DNA of 38,114 nt from Opitutaceae bacterium. GTDB lineage: Bacteria; Verrucomicrobiota; Verrucomicrobiia; Opitutales; Opitutaceae. Within the stretch, counting starts at the first letter, position 1, and each line of letters opens with the position of its first letter. This document shows positions 25,257 through 33,569 of this stretch, piece after piece. The stretch covers positions 1 through 38,114 of the forward strand of contig JANQKI010000289.1 of assembly GCA_028281165.1 (NCBI GenBank), given 5' to 3'. Below the pieces are notes generated by a model that was given only the letters and a program-made list of their open reading frames with translations, did no database searches and had not been told where the DNA came from. Made by a program: the position numbers and the translations under genes.

Positions 25257-25910
25257 ATGATTTCTTCACTCCGAAAAGCCTTCCTGTCTGGCCTAGTGTT
25301 GCTAGCCCCCTTGGGGATCACTTTTTTCGTCTTTAACTGGCTCGTCATAAGGATTGGGGGAAGCTTTAAGAATCAACTCCTCTTCTTCGTCCCGGATGAA
25401 CTGATTGCGAAGGAAAATCTCGAGATGGTGTGGAACGCCTTGGCAACGATCATCGTTCTCCTGCTGATCACTCTTTTAGGCTACCTCTCTCGCTATGTTA
25501 TCGCCAAGTACCTGTTTTCCATTGGGGAGCGTATTCTCAAAAACGTGCCCATAGTGAATACGGTTTATACATCCGTTAAGCAAATAGTGGATACGTTCAG
25601 CTCTGATAAACGAGCCGTGTTCGAAAAAGTGGCAATGGTACAGTTTCCAAGGCCTGGCTGTTATGCTATCGGCTTTCTCACGGGGGACACAAAAGGCGAA
25701 ATCAAAGGCCGCTTAAATAAAAAGACCATCAACGTATTCGTTCCTACGACACCCAATCCCACAAGTGGATTTCTCGTCATGCTTCCCGAAGAAGACGTGC
25801 AGATACTGGACATGTCGGTAGGCGAAGGCATGAAGCTCATCATATCCGGTGGAGCTGTGGTGCCCGAATGGCCAGCAAGCGCTCAACTTGTAGAAGCTGA
25901 CTCTGCCTAG
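25257..25910 (+). CDS. DUF502 membrane protein
   Basis: It is 217 residues from the ATG at 25257, which sits right before the first hydrophobic helix; a TTG three codons earlier is also in frame. Two membrane segments are visible, at about residues 9-30 and 58-80 (LATIIVLLLITLLGYLSRYV). The family signature follows: LKNVPIVNTVYTSVKQIVDT, then VPTTPNPTSGFLVMLPEEDV. The family is widespread and of unknown function. The stop lies six bases before the RecO-like gene. Confidence 0.9.
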   Translation: MISSLRKAFLSGLVLLAPLGITFFVFNWLVIRIGGSFKNQLLFFVPDELIAKENLEMVWNALATIIVLLLITLLGYLSRYVIAKYLFSIGERILKNVPIVNTVYTSVKQIVDTFSSDKRAVFEKVAMVQFPRPGCYAIGFLTGDTKGEIKGRLNKKTINVFVPTTPNPTSGFLVMLPEEDVQILDMSVGEGMKLIISGGAVVPEWPASAQLVEADSA

Positions 25911-25916
25911 TTAAAG

Positions 25917-26534
25917 ATGCCAGCTCCCTTGGTCTCAACCCAGGCCTTAGCCCTGCGAAAGGACTCGAAGGGAGAATCGTACATAAGCATCCGCCTTCTA
26001 TCGCCCCAATTAGGCTGTCTGGATGGGATGACGAGAAAAAGTTCGAAATCCTCGGCAGCTCATCAAGTAGACCTCTTCGACGAAGGAGAATTCGTAATGG
26101 AGCTGAAGCCAAACGCTCATTCTGGATTCATCAAAGAAGTGACCATAACCAGAAGCAGGAAAGAGATCGCCAAAAACTACAACGCTTTCGCAGCTGCCTC
26201 GGAAATAGCGAAGCTAATCGTATCCAATCCGACGCATCAGGAAAATGCGGCTGAGGTTTATGATCTATTGGTAAAGAGCTTCAACGCCTGGGAACGCGGG
26301 GCCTCGCCCAAAGCCACTCTTCTCAAAAGCATGTATCTATATTGTAAGGACGAAGGATATCCTATAAAAGAAGAGTGGAGAATGCGATTGCCGCGAAAAC
26401 AAAGAGATACCGTCGATTATATCCTGGCTACTCCACTGGATGATATCGAAATCGATGAGAGCAAATTGGATTCAGCTCTCGATGGCGTTCGCAAATACAT
26501 GAGTCGGCACACTCATTTATATTTGGAGCAGTGA
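25917..26534 (+). CDS. recO: RecO-like recombination/repair protein
   Basis: It is 205 residues. The N-terminal part looks like the RecO OB-fold (STQALALRKDSKGESYISIR and SPQLGCLDGMTRKSS), followed by a helical domain. RecO helps load RecA on gapped DNA with RecR. The protein is shorter than E. coli RecO and I see no CxxC zinc site. Its similarity is moderate, so the name is a family-level call. It is six bases after the DUF502 gene and likely co-transcribed. Confidence 0.62.
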   Translation: MPAPLVSTQALALRKDSKGESYISIRLLSPQLGCLDGMTRKSSKSSAAHQVDLFDEGEFVMELKPNAHSGFIKEVTITRSRKEIAKNYNAFAAASEIAKLIVSNPTHQENAAEVYDLLVKSFNAWERGASPKATLLKSMYLYCKDEGYPIKEEWRMRLPRKQRDTVDYILATPLDDIEIDESKLDSALDGVRKYMSRHTHLYLEQ

Positions 26535-26573
26535 ATCGCGAAATCGATCTGTAACTGATATTTGGTTACAAAA

Positions 26574-27401
26574 TCAAATCGAGCGAGGGAAAAGAGCGTT
26601 CTTGACCTCGGCAAACGCGCCCTCGAGCACTGCAAGCCAATGGACAGGCCGAAACGTTTCTCCACCCTTATGAGCCGCGGTTTCGAAACCTTTCGAAAGA
26701 TCCTGCATATTCCAGGCTCCTATCAATCCAAGACTCCCCTTAAGAGAGTGAGCGAGACGCTCAATATCCCTCAGATCTTCTTTTTCCACCGCTTGACGTA
26801 GATCGACGAAAATCGTCTCTATCGCATCTATGAAACGAGTCAGAATCATTTGACGACTTTTTCCCGGCTCGGCGACTCGAATGCAATACTCGTTCAGTAC
26901 CTTGAAATCCACAATGCCAGACTTGGGCTCGTCGACTCCATCCTCAGCTTGATTGTCTGCAATCGTCGGCTTTACCCCGAAAAGATGCTCGTCTAAGGTA
27001 CGACAAAGCAAATTGAAATCGATGGGCTTGTAAACGATGTCCAACATGCCCGCATTCTTGCTCTCCTCGCGATTATCTTGATCTATCTTCGCTGTAACGC
27101 CAATCACAAGGGGCCTGCTTTCCGATCCAGCTTTGTCGATAATCTGCCGTGTCGCTTCGTAGCCGTTCAAGCCAGGCAGCATGATATCCATCAGTATCAG
27201 ATCGTATTTGTCGTTTTCATACATCTCCACGGCCTTAAAGCCGTTTTCGGCAATTTCATATCGATATCCGTAATCGCTTAGGAAAAAGGACAATATATCG
27301 GCGTTGAGAACGTTGTCCTCGACCACGAGAATCATTTTCCCGGAACGCTCTGCAGGCAAAACGCTCCTACTTTCGATTTCCACTCTATCCTGTTCAGGCA
27401 T
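26574..27401 (-). CDS. Receiver-Hpt phosphorelay protein
   Basis: I start at the ATG at 27401 (MPEQDRV); an upstream in-frame ATG at 27449 would add an implausible hydrophobic stretch. The product is 275 residues. The receiver domain spans about residues 22-140, with phosphoacceptor D72 (LILMDIM) and K125 (YKPID). The C-terminal domain is an Hpt helix bundle with the phosphorylatable H218 (LAHSLKGSLGLIGA). It has no kinase and no DNA-binding output, so it should shuttle phosphoryl groups within a relay. The NarL-type regulator 256 bases upstream on the same strand is a possible partner, by position only. Confidence 0.87.
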   Translation of the reverse strand: MPEQDRVEIESRSVLPAERSGKMILVVEDNVLNADILSFFLSDYGYRYEIAENGFKAVEMYENDKYDLILMDIMLPGLNGYEATRQIIDKAGSESRPLVIGVTAKIDQDNREESKNAGMLDIVYKPIDFNLLCRTLDEHLFGVKPTIADNQAEDGVDEPKSGIVDFKVLNEYCIRVAEPGKSRQMILTRFIDAIETIFVDLRQAVEKEDLRDIERLAHSLKGSLGLIGAWNMQDLSKGFETAAHKGGETFRPVHWLAVLEGAFAEVKNALFPRSI

Positions 27402-27657
27402 GACTAATGGGAAAGATAGTAGGCATCGAAACAGGGCCGACCAAAGCAATCGATACGATTAAAAACTGGATACAAGAGAAACACAAAGCGACAAACCACT
27501 TTGTAAGCGATCATGAAACAGCAGGCGTGAGAGAATTCCATAGGACAAGAACGGGGCAAGCCGTTAAAGGCTACCCATAAGCTAGCCGTAAACGACATGC
27601 CAAAAGGCTAGCAGCAGGAAGAACAAGAAACAACTCTAAAGACGTTAAGAATCGAAT

Positions 27658-28302
27658 CTAAAGTGGCACCAAACCAGTACGAACGGCAAATAAGGTAATG
27701 CCTGCGATATCAAAGATTTTCAGCTTCTTGTATATATTGTTTCGATGAGACTCTACCGTCTTAATGCTAAGCTCCAATTTGGCTGAAATTTCGCGGTTCG
27801 TCATGCCGGAGGCCACATAAATGATGATCTGCCTTTCCCGATCACTCAAAAGATCCAAAAGCTCGCGCTGATCATGAGCGTGGGGAATTTCTGGAGTCAC
27901 CTTTGTTGAGGCCTTGACGAATATATTACCGCTAGCCACTGCTTCGATCGCTTGCTCGAAAACGGAAAACTCTTCCCTCTTGTTCAGAAAACCGGTGGCC
28001 CCAAGCGATAAAAGCTTACCGATTTTCTGCGGATCCTCGACAGACGAGATAACGAGGATTTTCGTTTCCGGGAATTCCTCGATCAATTTGGAAGTCAGCT
28101 CCTGTCCCGACATGCCAGGAAGTCTCAAATCTACAAGAGCCAGATCCGGCTTCTTCTTTTTGCAGATCTTGTAAGCTTCTTCAGCCGTTCCTACCTCGCC
28201 TACGATTTCGAACCCGAAGCGCTGCTGGATGATGCGAACAAGAAAATCCCGAAAAAGTGTTTCGTCCTCGGCAACAATTACTTTGAGGTTTCCTTTAGGC
28301 AT
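27658..28302 (-). CDS. NarL/FixJ-type response regulator
   Basis: It is 214 residues. The receiver (about 7-122) has the acidic pair at E12-D13 (VAEDE), phosphoacceptor D58 (LALVDLRLPG) and the switch lysine in FLNKREE. A LuxR-type helix-turn-helix closes the protein: LSDRERQIIIYVASGMTNRE and then SIKTVESHRNNIYKKL. It should be a DNA-binding transcription regulator phosphorylated by a histidine kinase located elsewhere; the REC-Hpt protein downstream could feed it. Targets are unknown. Confidence 0.93.
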   Translation of the reverse strand: MPKGNLKVIVAEDETLFRDFLVRIIQQRFGFEIVGEVGTAEEAYKICKKKKPDLALVDLRLPGMSGQELTSKLIEEFPETKILVISSVEDPQKIGKLLSLGATGFLNKREEFSVFEQAIEAVASGNIFVKASTKVTPEIPHAHDQRELLDLLSDRERQIIIYVASGMTNREISAKLELSIKTVESHRNNIYKKLKIFDIAGITLFAVRTGLVPL

Positions 28303-28693
28303 TCAAGGGAGGTATTAAATGAGATAGGGTGAAGGCAAAAAGGTTTCTAGGAATATTGCCTAATAAAGGACGTCAACTTGAAATTTCACGCATCCTAAGA
28401 AGCTAGAATCGGATGAAAAGACGGGGATGAAAGAAAACGGATTCAATAGCATCAGAGGGCATACCAACAAAGGATTTCATTTAGCGAACATCGATAAAGA
28501 TATCACTATCATAAGGTAATCAAAGCTGTACATCAGAATTAGTACGTAAGCTTATCAGTAATATTGCTGGGATAAGAAAGATTTGAGACAGTAATTGAAT
28601 CTATTTGAACTCTGGCTCGAGCTTTCAAGCAGTATTCAATCCCAGGAAAGTTGTTCCTTGATTCGCGGAATGAATAATTCTATTGAATCTAAC
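28303..28693. other. Intergenic stretch without a recognised gene
   Basis: This stretch of about 390 bases separates divergent genes and is AT-rich. I see no credible ORF, no structured RNA and no repeat. The promoters of the NarL-type regulator and the DUF4870 gene should lie here, but I could not place them with confidence. Confidence 0.5.
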
Positions 28694-29110
28694 ATGGAAC
28701 AAGAATCTTCTCCTCCCCCTCCTGAACCCGTTGAGCCCGCCACAGAAACACCTCAAGACGACAATAAGCCTGATCGCGATTCTCGAATGTGGGCGATGTT
28801 TTGCCACCTAGCGGCTTTTGCTAGCATCATTATACCTTTTGTTGGTGGAGTAATAGGTCCACTTGTAATTTGGCTGATCAAGAAAGAGGAAATGCCTTTC
28901 GTGGACGATCAGGGCAAAGAGTCCGTGAACTTTCAAATCACCATGCTGATCGGCTTCATCATTTGTTTTGTCCTCACTTTCATCGTGATCGGCATTCCTT
29001 TGCTTCTACTACTGGCTCTGGCCGACCTAATCCTCATCATCATTGCGGCCATAAAATCGAACGATGGCGTTCAGTACCGCTATCCATTCGCTTTGCGTTT
29101 GATAAAGTAG
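28694..29110 (+). CDS. DUF4870 membrane protein
   Basis: I choose the ATG at 28694 (MEQESSPPPPEP), since members of this family usually start with a short Pro-rich tail; an ATG at 28670 and a TTG at 28595 are also in frame. The product is 138 residues: a disordered acidic and Pro-rich N-terminus, then three to four membrane segments including MWAMFCHLAAFASIIIPFVG, followed by EEMPFVDDQGKESVNFQITM, and the end YRYPFALRLIK, a hallmark of the family. Function is unknown. A strong hairpin terminator follows 22 bases after the stop. Confidence 0.85.
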   Translation: MEQESSPPPPEPVEPATETPQDDNKPDRDSRMWAMFCHLAAFASIIIPFVGGVIGPLVIWLIKKEEMPFVDDQGKESVNFQITMLIGFIICFVLTFIVIGIPLLLLLALADLILIIIAAIKSNDGVQYRYPFALRLIK

Positions 29111-29132
29111 GGCTCAAAAAACTACACTTTCC

Positions 29133-29162
29133 AAAAGACGGAGTTTAGCGCTCCGTCTTTTT
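29133..29162. terminator. Bidirectional intrinsic terminator
   Basis: Eleven-base arms AAAAGACGGAG and CTCCGTCTTTT flank a seven-base loop, with a T-run on each strand. It sits between the convergent DUF4870 gene and the adenylate-kinase-like gene and should end both transcripts. Confidence 0.93.
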
Positions 29163-29182
29163 GTTTTAGCTTAAGCGAGAAG

Positions 29183-30424
29183 CTAGCCGCGACGAATCTC
29201 CGATCCTTTGAATCGTATTTGGATTCTCCATACTTTCTTGGTACGGCAGGAGATTTCCCCCGACTGCAGATCGAATTTCTCTGGAACCTCGATTTTGTGC
29301 AGGTCTACCGTAGCATGATAACCTCGCTCCGAAAACACGTCTATCAGCATCGCCATGGCAATCGAGTCATTCAAGAGAGGATCTTCCGAATTGATATTCG
29401 CGTTTCCCGTTATGGCATGATGAACCACAATCGGCATGATGTGAGCCTCAATAAAGTCGATGACCTTATGCAAAAGCTCAGGAGAGTTCATTTCGTATCC
29501 ATCGAGTCGCTTCACCAGCTCTTGCCTCGCATGCTCGACAATCTTACTGGCAATCGGCAAGCGATGCACAGAGTCGAAGGTACGTGGATCCAACTCCAAT
29601 GAACTCTGGTATTGAAGCTCGTGGATGATATTCTGCTGCACCTCAGGGAGTGATCCCTGGGCATTAATAAAATGGTAGTGGAAAACTTCGCGCAGCGACT
29701 GAAGGGCATCGTAAGTTCTTTCTTTGAAAACCTGATACCGACGTCTGGCTGCTTCCGGATCCGTATCCGTTTTGCGCTCCTCGAGCAATTCGCCCAGACC
29801 AGAGCTTCTCACTTCCTCATTGTGCTCTATAACTTCGCGACCCCTTGTCAGTTGGCGAGCGACGCTTTCCTTCTCGTCGATGAAAAGCATCATGATATGC
29901 ACGATTGGCTGCCGAAAAAGGGCTCGATATTTTGTATTATAAAATTCAGCACGCAATTGAAGCATCTTGTGATAGAGCAGCTTCATACACTCGACTTGAG
30001 CTACAGTGCGCGGAAAACCGTCTAAAATCGCCCCGTCCTGATACATGGGATCAAGAAGCTTCTTGAAAAGAATACTCACTACTTCCCGGTCGCCCACCAT
30101 ATTCCCGGAGTCCTTAATGCGTCGCATCTCCGGCGTATCCAATAGAGAACTAACAACAATCGGCGGGCAGGTCAGTCCCCGAGCTTCCATAATGAATGGA
30201 GTGTTGGTCCCCTTGCCAGCTCCCGGGGCGCCACCCAAAAGAATCAGTTCCTTGGGAAAGTGAAGCCGAGCCCTTCCGTACTTCGCCTCAAGCTCGTTCC
30301 AGACGGAATTGAAAATAATCTGAGCATCCTTTACCTCCAAGTCCTCATGCTTGTCCGCTTTGGAAGGAGGTAGCGCTTTAGCGGCGTGGTGAGGAGCTTG
30401 CTTAACGGGAAGTGTCTTGTTCAT
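29183..30424 (-). CDS. Adenylate-kinase-like protein with large C-terminal extension
   Basis: It is 413 residues, about twice adenylate kinase length. The kinase part (about 55-255) has the P-loop GGAPGAGKGT (64-73), the GDREVVSILFKKLLDP helix, the DGFPRTVAQVE segment of the AMP site, and lid arginines in QLTRGREVIEHN and AARRRYQVFKERT. The residues after about 255 form an extension of roughly 160 residues (VHRLPIASKIVEHARQELVK onward) that I do not recognise; it may be a separate domain. I infer a nucleoside monophosphate kinase with an added regulatory or binding domain. It lies 50 bases after an ACT-domain gene on the same strand, across an AT-rich inverted repeat. Confidence 0.8.
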   Translation of the reverse strand: MNKTLPVKQAPHHAAKALPPSKADKHEDLEVKDAQIIFNSVWNELEAKYGRARLHFPKELILLGGAPGAGKGTNTPFIMEARGLTCPPIVVSSLLDTPEMRRIKDSGNMVGDREVVSILFKKLLDPMYQDGAILDGFPRTVAQVECMKLLYHKMLQLRAEFYNTKYRALFRQPIVHIMMLFIDEKESVARQLTRGREVIEHNEEVRSSGLGELLEERKTDTDPEAARRRYQVFKERTYDALQSLREVFHYHFINAQGSLPEVQQNIIHELQYQSSLELDPRTFDSVHRLPIASKIVEHARQELVKRLDGYEMNSPELLHKVIDFIEAHIMPIVVHHAITGNANINSEDPLLNDSIAMAMLIDVFSERGYHATVDLHKIEVPEKFDLQSGEISCRTKKVWRIQIRFKGSEIRRG

Positions 30425-30430
30425 AAATAT

Positions 30431-30477
30431 TAATAATAGCTAGGAAGGATTGATATGATCTCTCCTAATTATTATTA
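30431..30477. repeat. AT-rich inverted repeat in front of the adenylate-kinase-like gene
   Basis: TAATAATAGCTAGGAAGGA (30431-30449) and TCTCCTAATTATTATTA (30461-30477) are imperfect complements. On the minus strand the right arm includes the ACT gene's stop in a TAATAATAA run, and the left arm sits just before the next start codon. It could form an mRNA hairpin near the start, or be a plain AT-rich spacer. Confidence 0.4.
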
Positions 30478-30933
30478 GCGCGATATATCCCGTTGACTCA
30501 ATATTTTATGGTTGCGCGAGCTAAGAATTTCCAAAGCGAAGTCCATGTCTTCGATGCTCATGGCCAAAGCTGATCTGCCCAAAGGACGGCTAAGGAAAGA
30601 ATAGATGTAGTGGATGTTGATCTCTGCCTCCAAAATGCAGAGCAACACGCTTTCCACATCGTGTTCTCCCGCGATCTCAACTGCCAGGATAGAGCTCTCA
30701 GTATAGCTGATGCCCTCCTCTTTAAGCAAGATCCTCGCGTTGTCCGGATCATCGACCACAACGCGAACAATAGCGCTGTCTGTGGTATCGAGTGTCGTCA
30801 GAGCCATCAAGTGGACCTGGTGTTGAGCAAACAGCTTTGCGATATCCGATAGCCGCCCCACCTTGTTTTCGGTGAAAATAGAAAACTGCCTCACTGGATC
30901 CGGCAATGAAGTCTCTACTGAAGGCTGGTCCAT
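30475..30933 (-). CDS. Tandem ACT-domain protein
   Basis: It is 152 residues with two ACT folds: about 15-80 (VRQFSIFTENKVGRLSDIAK, then VHLMALTTLDTTDSAIVRVV) and 83-150 (ILAVEIAGEHDVESVLLCIL, then INIHYIYSFL). There is no enzyme domain. ACT pairs often bind amino acids and regulate a partner protein. The gene directly upstream of the adenylate-kinase-like gene has the same orientation, but a physical partnership is only a guess. The ligand is unknown. Confidence 0.85.
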   Translation of the reverse strand: MDQPSVETSLPDPVRQFSIFTENKVGRLSDIAKLFAQHQVHLMALTTLDTTDSAIVRVVVDDPDNARILLKEEGISYTESSILAVEIAGEHDVESVLLCILEAEINIHYIYSFLSRPLGRSALAMSIEDMDFALEILSSRNHKILSQRDISR

Positions 30934-31144
30934 TTCTGATCAAGCAACGCCCTGATTATAAAGAGGTTTAGAGTTAATTCCTAGAATTGCAAAAACATTG
31001 CTGGGTTCTGCAGAAAAGCAACTTCATATTAAGTAGATACCCTGATCGAGCGAAGGAGACCGAATAAGGTCTGGAAGCTATCGCAACACTTGAGAATGGA
31101 CTGGACTTTGGAGAGTCAAATTAGAACAGTCAGCCCCTCTGCTA

Positions 31145-31219
31145 GCTCCCGTAGTTCAATGGATAGAGCGTCGGTCTCCGGAACCGAAGATCTGGGTTCG
31201 AATCCCGGCGGGAGCACCA
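31145..31219 (+). tRNA. tRNA-Arg (anticodon CCG)
   Basis: The acceptor arms GCTCCCG and CGGGAGC pair fully. The D arm holds TTCAATGGATAGAGC. The anticodon stem TCGGT with ACCGA encloses the loop CTCCGGA, giving anticodon CCG. The T arm is CTGGG, TTCGAAT, CCCGG. Discriminator A is followed by an encoded CCA (31217-31219). It is a single tRNA with a palindrome that starts within its CCA end. Confidence 0.97.
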
Positions 31220-31282
31220 CGCTTCGCCGTAACGAAGTCTAGGCGAAGCGTGCCCTGCGTAGCTTTCAAGCGAAGCGCGGGC
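31218..31282. repeat. Two adjacent inverted repeats at the tRNA 3' end
   Basis: CACGCTTCGCC (31218-31228) and GGCGAAGCGTG (31242-31252) are perfect complements around a 13-base spacer, beginning in the tRNA CCA. A second, shorter one follows at once: GCCCTGCG (31252-31259) with CGCGGGC (31276-31282). The GC-rich structure has no T-run. It could act as a processing or weak termination hairpin for the tRNA transcript, or be a repeat element integrated at the tRNA end. Confidence 0.6.
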
Positions 31283-31364
31283 AAGAATCGTTCCCGATAG
31301 GCTACGCGCGGCTGCCGCCAGTCTTCGCTTGCAGTGCAGCCTTCGATCTAGCTAGCCCAAGCTT

Positions 31365-31429
31365 TGTAGCGGCGATCGGTGATCGTCGAAACAGTTCTTC
31401 AAAGACGCCAGCCACCGATCGCCGCTACA
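31365..31429. repeat. Perfect 17-base palindromic repeat, REP-like
   Basis: TGTAGCGGCGATCGGTG (31365-31381) and its exact complement CACCGATCGCCGCTACA (31413-31429) flank a 31-base spacer. It lies five bases from the 3' end of lpdA. Similar GC-rich palindromes of this type are often dispersed in Opitutae genomes; other copies cannot be checked from this window. Without a T-run it is unlikely to be a plain intrinsic terminator. Confidence 0.7.
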
Positions 31430-31433
31430 CGCC

Positions 31434-32828
31434 CTAAATATGAATCGCCTGATTATTCGTGGCTGCCGCAGCTTCGGCTAGGGCCTCGCTTAAGGTCGGA
31501 TGCGCATGGATGGTGTGATGAATCTCGTCGATCGTTCCTTCCATTCCCATCGCCAGACAATATTCAGTTATCAACTCCGTGGCATCATGCCCAATGATGT
31601 GGGCTCCGAGAATCTCTCCCGTCTTAGGATCGCTCAGCACCTTGACGAATCCCTCCGAAGCATTGCCAGCAACTGCCTTTCCTGAAGCGGTGAATGGAAA
31701 TTTGCCAACCTTGTATTCGATATTCGCTTCCTTAGCCTTCTTTTCCGTCAAGCCCACGCTGGCCACCTGCGGCTGACAATAGGTGCATCCGGGAAAATTA
31801 GTGACTCGCAGCGGCTTGCTGTATCCAAACATTCCATTCACGGCCTGTACCGCTTCGAAAGTCGCGACATGAGCCAAAGTCGGCGGTCCGATGATGTCGC
31901 CCGCCGCGAAAATCCCTTTCACATTGGTCTCGTAGTTATCGTCGACTACAACATAGCCTCGATCCGTTTTAATGCCCAACTGGGGAGCGACCGCTCCTTC
32001 CAAATTAGCCACTACGCCAATTGCTTGGATAACCGACTCCACTTCCAGAGTCTCGCTCTTGCCTTTTCGCTCGTATTCGATTTTTACTGACGAATCAGAA
32101 GCTTGAATGGAAGTGATTCCGATTCCGGCATGACATTTGATGCCTTGCTTCTTGAAAGCTCGTTCCAGCGTCTTGGCGATCTCCTCGTCTTCAACCGGCA
32201 CAATCTGTGGCAGGATTTCCAAAACGGTGACATCGCTACCAAAGGAATTAAGGAAATAAGCAAACTCCACCCCAATCGCTCCGGAACCGATGATCGCCAC
32301 CGACTCCGGTCGCTTCTCCATCACGAGAGCTTCGCGTGACGTCATGACACGTTCTCCATCGACTTCCAAGTCAGGCAACTGCCTCGCTTTGCAGCCCGTA
32401 GCGATCAGAATATTATCCGCCTTGAAAAACTGGCCTTTGGCATCGCCCTCTACGATCTCTACCATGCCGGCAGCGCTTACTTTGGCTTTGGCGAGTATGT
32501 AGTCGACTTTGTTCTTTTTAAACAGGAATTCGACGCCCTTGGCCATTTGATCGGCCACGCCACGCGATCGCCTGATCACCTTTGCGAAATCGAAATCAAC
32601 CGAATCCACTTTTATTCCAAAGCTATCAGCCTTCTGGATTGACTGATACAGCTCGGCAGACTTCAGCAACGCCTTGCTTGGAATGCATCCCCAATTCAAG
32701 CAGGTGCCTCCCGCTCGCTCCATCTCGATGCAAGCGACCTTTTTGCCAAGCTGCCCAGCTCGAATTGCCGCCGCGTAGCCGGCAGGACCGCCGCCAATAA
32801 CGATAAGATCATACTTCGTATCCGCCAT
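31434..32828 (-). CDS. lpdA: Dihydrolipoyl dehydrogenase
   Basis: LpdA (E3) reoxidises the lipoyl groups of pyruvate and 2-oxoglutarate dehydrogenase complexes using FAD and NAD. It is 464 residues, normal length. The FAD site is VIGGGPAGYAAAIRAGQLG. The redox-active disulfide is C43 and C48 (GGTCLNWGCIPSK). The NAD site is IIGSGAIGVEFAYFLNSFG, the second FAD segment is GIFAAGDIIGPPTLAHVA, and the C-terminal catalytic His-Glu is in HTIHAHPTLSEALAEA. No E1 or E2 gene is adjacent, so it is a stand-alone copy within the window. Confidence 0.96.
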   Translation of the reverse strand: MADTKYDLIVIGGGPAGYAAAIRAGQLGKKVACIEMERAGGTCLNWGCIPSKALLKSAELYQSIQKADSFGIKVDSVDFDFAKVIRRSRGVADQMAKGVEFLFKKNKVDYILAKAKVSAAGMVEIVEGDAKGQFFKADNILIATGCKARQLPDLEVDGERVMTSREALVMEKRPESVAIIGSGAIGVEFAYFLNSFGSDVTVLEILPQIVPVEDEEIAKTLERAFKKQGIKCHAGIGITSIQASDSSVKIEYERKGKSETLEVESVIQAIGVVANLEGAVAPQLGIKTDRGYVVVDDNYETNVKGIFAAGDIIGPPTLAHVATFEAVQAVNGMFGYSKPLRVTNFPGCTYCQPQVASVGLTEKKAKEANIEYKVGKFPFTASGKAVAGNASEGFVKVLSDPKTGEILGAHIIGHDATELITEYCLAMGMEGTIDEIHHTIHAHPTLSEALAEAAAATNNQAIHI

Positions 32829-32904
32829 GATGAGTAGGTATTGAAATAACGGGCAATGCGATAGCTAGACCCAACTCCCATGTCTAGGACATTCGCCCCT
32901 CAAA

Positions 32905-32988
32905 ATCTTCTTCTCCTTCTACTTCCTCATCCTCATCATCTCAATCTTCCATGTTAGTTAGGAAGAAAAAGGAGAAGCAGAAGAAGAT
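32905..32988. repeat. Polypyrimidine/polypurine inverted repeat
   Basis: A pyrimidine tract (ATCTTCTTCTCCTTCTACTT and on, 32905-32940) is followed by a purine tract (GGAAGAAAAAGGAGAAGCAG and on, 32961-32988). The outer parts are imperfect complements, ATCTTCTTCT with AGAAGAAGAT. It lies upstream of lpdA and downstream of the holin-like gene on the minus strand and could form a hairpin or an unusual strand structure. Confidence 0.45.
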
Positions 32989-33012
32989 AGTAGAGACCAA
33001 GGCCTTCGCTAC

Positions 33013-33450
33013 TTAAATATCAATCACGTCGTCCTTGGCGGAAACCCTTCGTCGAGGAGCCGATCGCTTGACATTCACTTTCACTCGATTTCTGGGAGAA
33101 CTAGTCGCTCCGCCGAAGAACATGTTGAGAACTGTGATAATAAAAGCCCCGAAAAAAGCTGACCAAAAACTAGATACCTCGAAGCCATTAACCAATTGAG
33201 CCGTGAGTAGATAAAGCAAGGCGTTTATTACCAACAGGCCCAGACCCATCGTCAAAACCACAAAGGGCAAAGCGAACAGAACAAGAATGGGACGAAGGAT
33301 AGCCGAAAACACGCCTAGAATGATCGCCGCGATCAAAAGCGTAACGTTGTCGTCGTAGCTGATCCCATCCAGTAAATAGCTCCCAATCAGCACGCCCAAA
33401 GCGCTGACAGCGACTCGCTTGACAAAGGAAAATAGTGACCCGCTTCTCAT
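33013..33450 (-). CDS. Phage holin family 4 membrane protein (YvlD-like)
   Basis: It is 145 residues with about four membrane segments between residues 10 and 115, in the order typical of the family: VAVSALGVLIGSYLLDGI, LIAAIILGVFSAILRPILV, FVVLTMGLGLLVINALLYLL and FWSAFFGAFIITVLNMFFGG. A short, basic and disordered C-terminus ends in DDVIDI. Members are widely annotated as holin-like, but many are chromosomal and not phage genes. No phage gene is nearby, so a role in lysis is not supported. Function is unknown. Confidence 0.85.
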   Translation of the reverse strand: MRSGSLFSFVKRVAVSALGVLIGSYLLDGISYDDNVTLLIAAIILGVFSAILRPILVLFALPFVVLTMGLGLLVINALLYLLTAQLVNGFEVSSFWSAFFGAFIITVLNMFFGGATSSPRNRVKVNVKRSAPRRRVSAKDDVIDI

Positions 33451-33569
33451 CTAAATTTGTCTGAAACTCTCTTGGATACAGTGCGTAATCCAGCAAAAAA
33501 TGTTCGGGCGGAAAATCGCCGTTGCCATCGATCTGCACAATCCTTCGAATCACCGGCTCTGTATTCTGA

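Noticed and set aside
27404-27598. 64-residue minus-strand ORF just before the REC-Hpt gene
   Set aside because: It is Cys- and Phe-rich without a clear membrane segment or motif, and has no homologue I recognise.
31145-31429. Integrated element attachment site at the tRNA
   Set aside because: No integrase gene and no direct repeat of the tRNA 3' end was found in the window; only inverted repeats are visible.
33013-33450. Prophage remnant because of the holin name
   Set aside because: No phage structural, integrase or lysis gene is nearby, and this family is commonly chromosomal.
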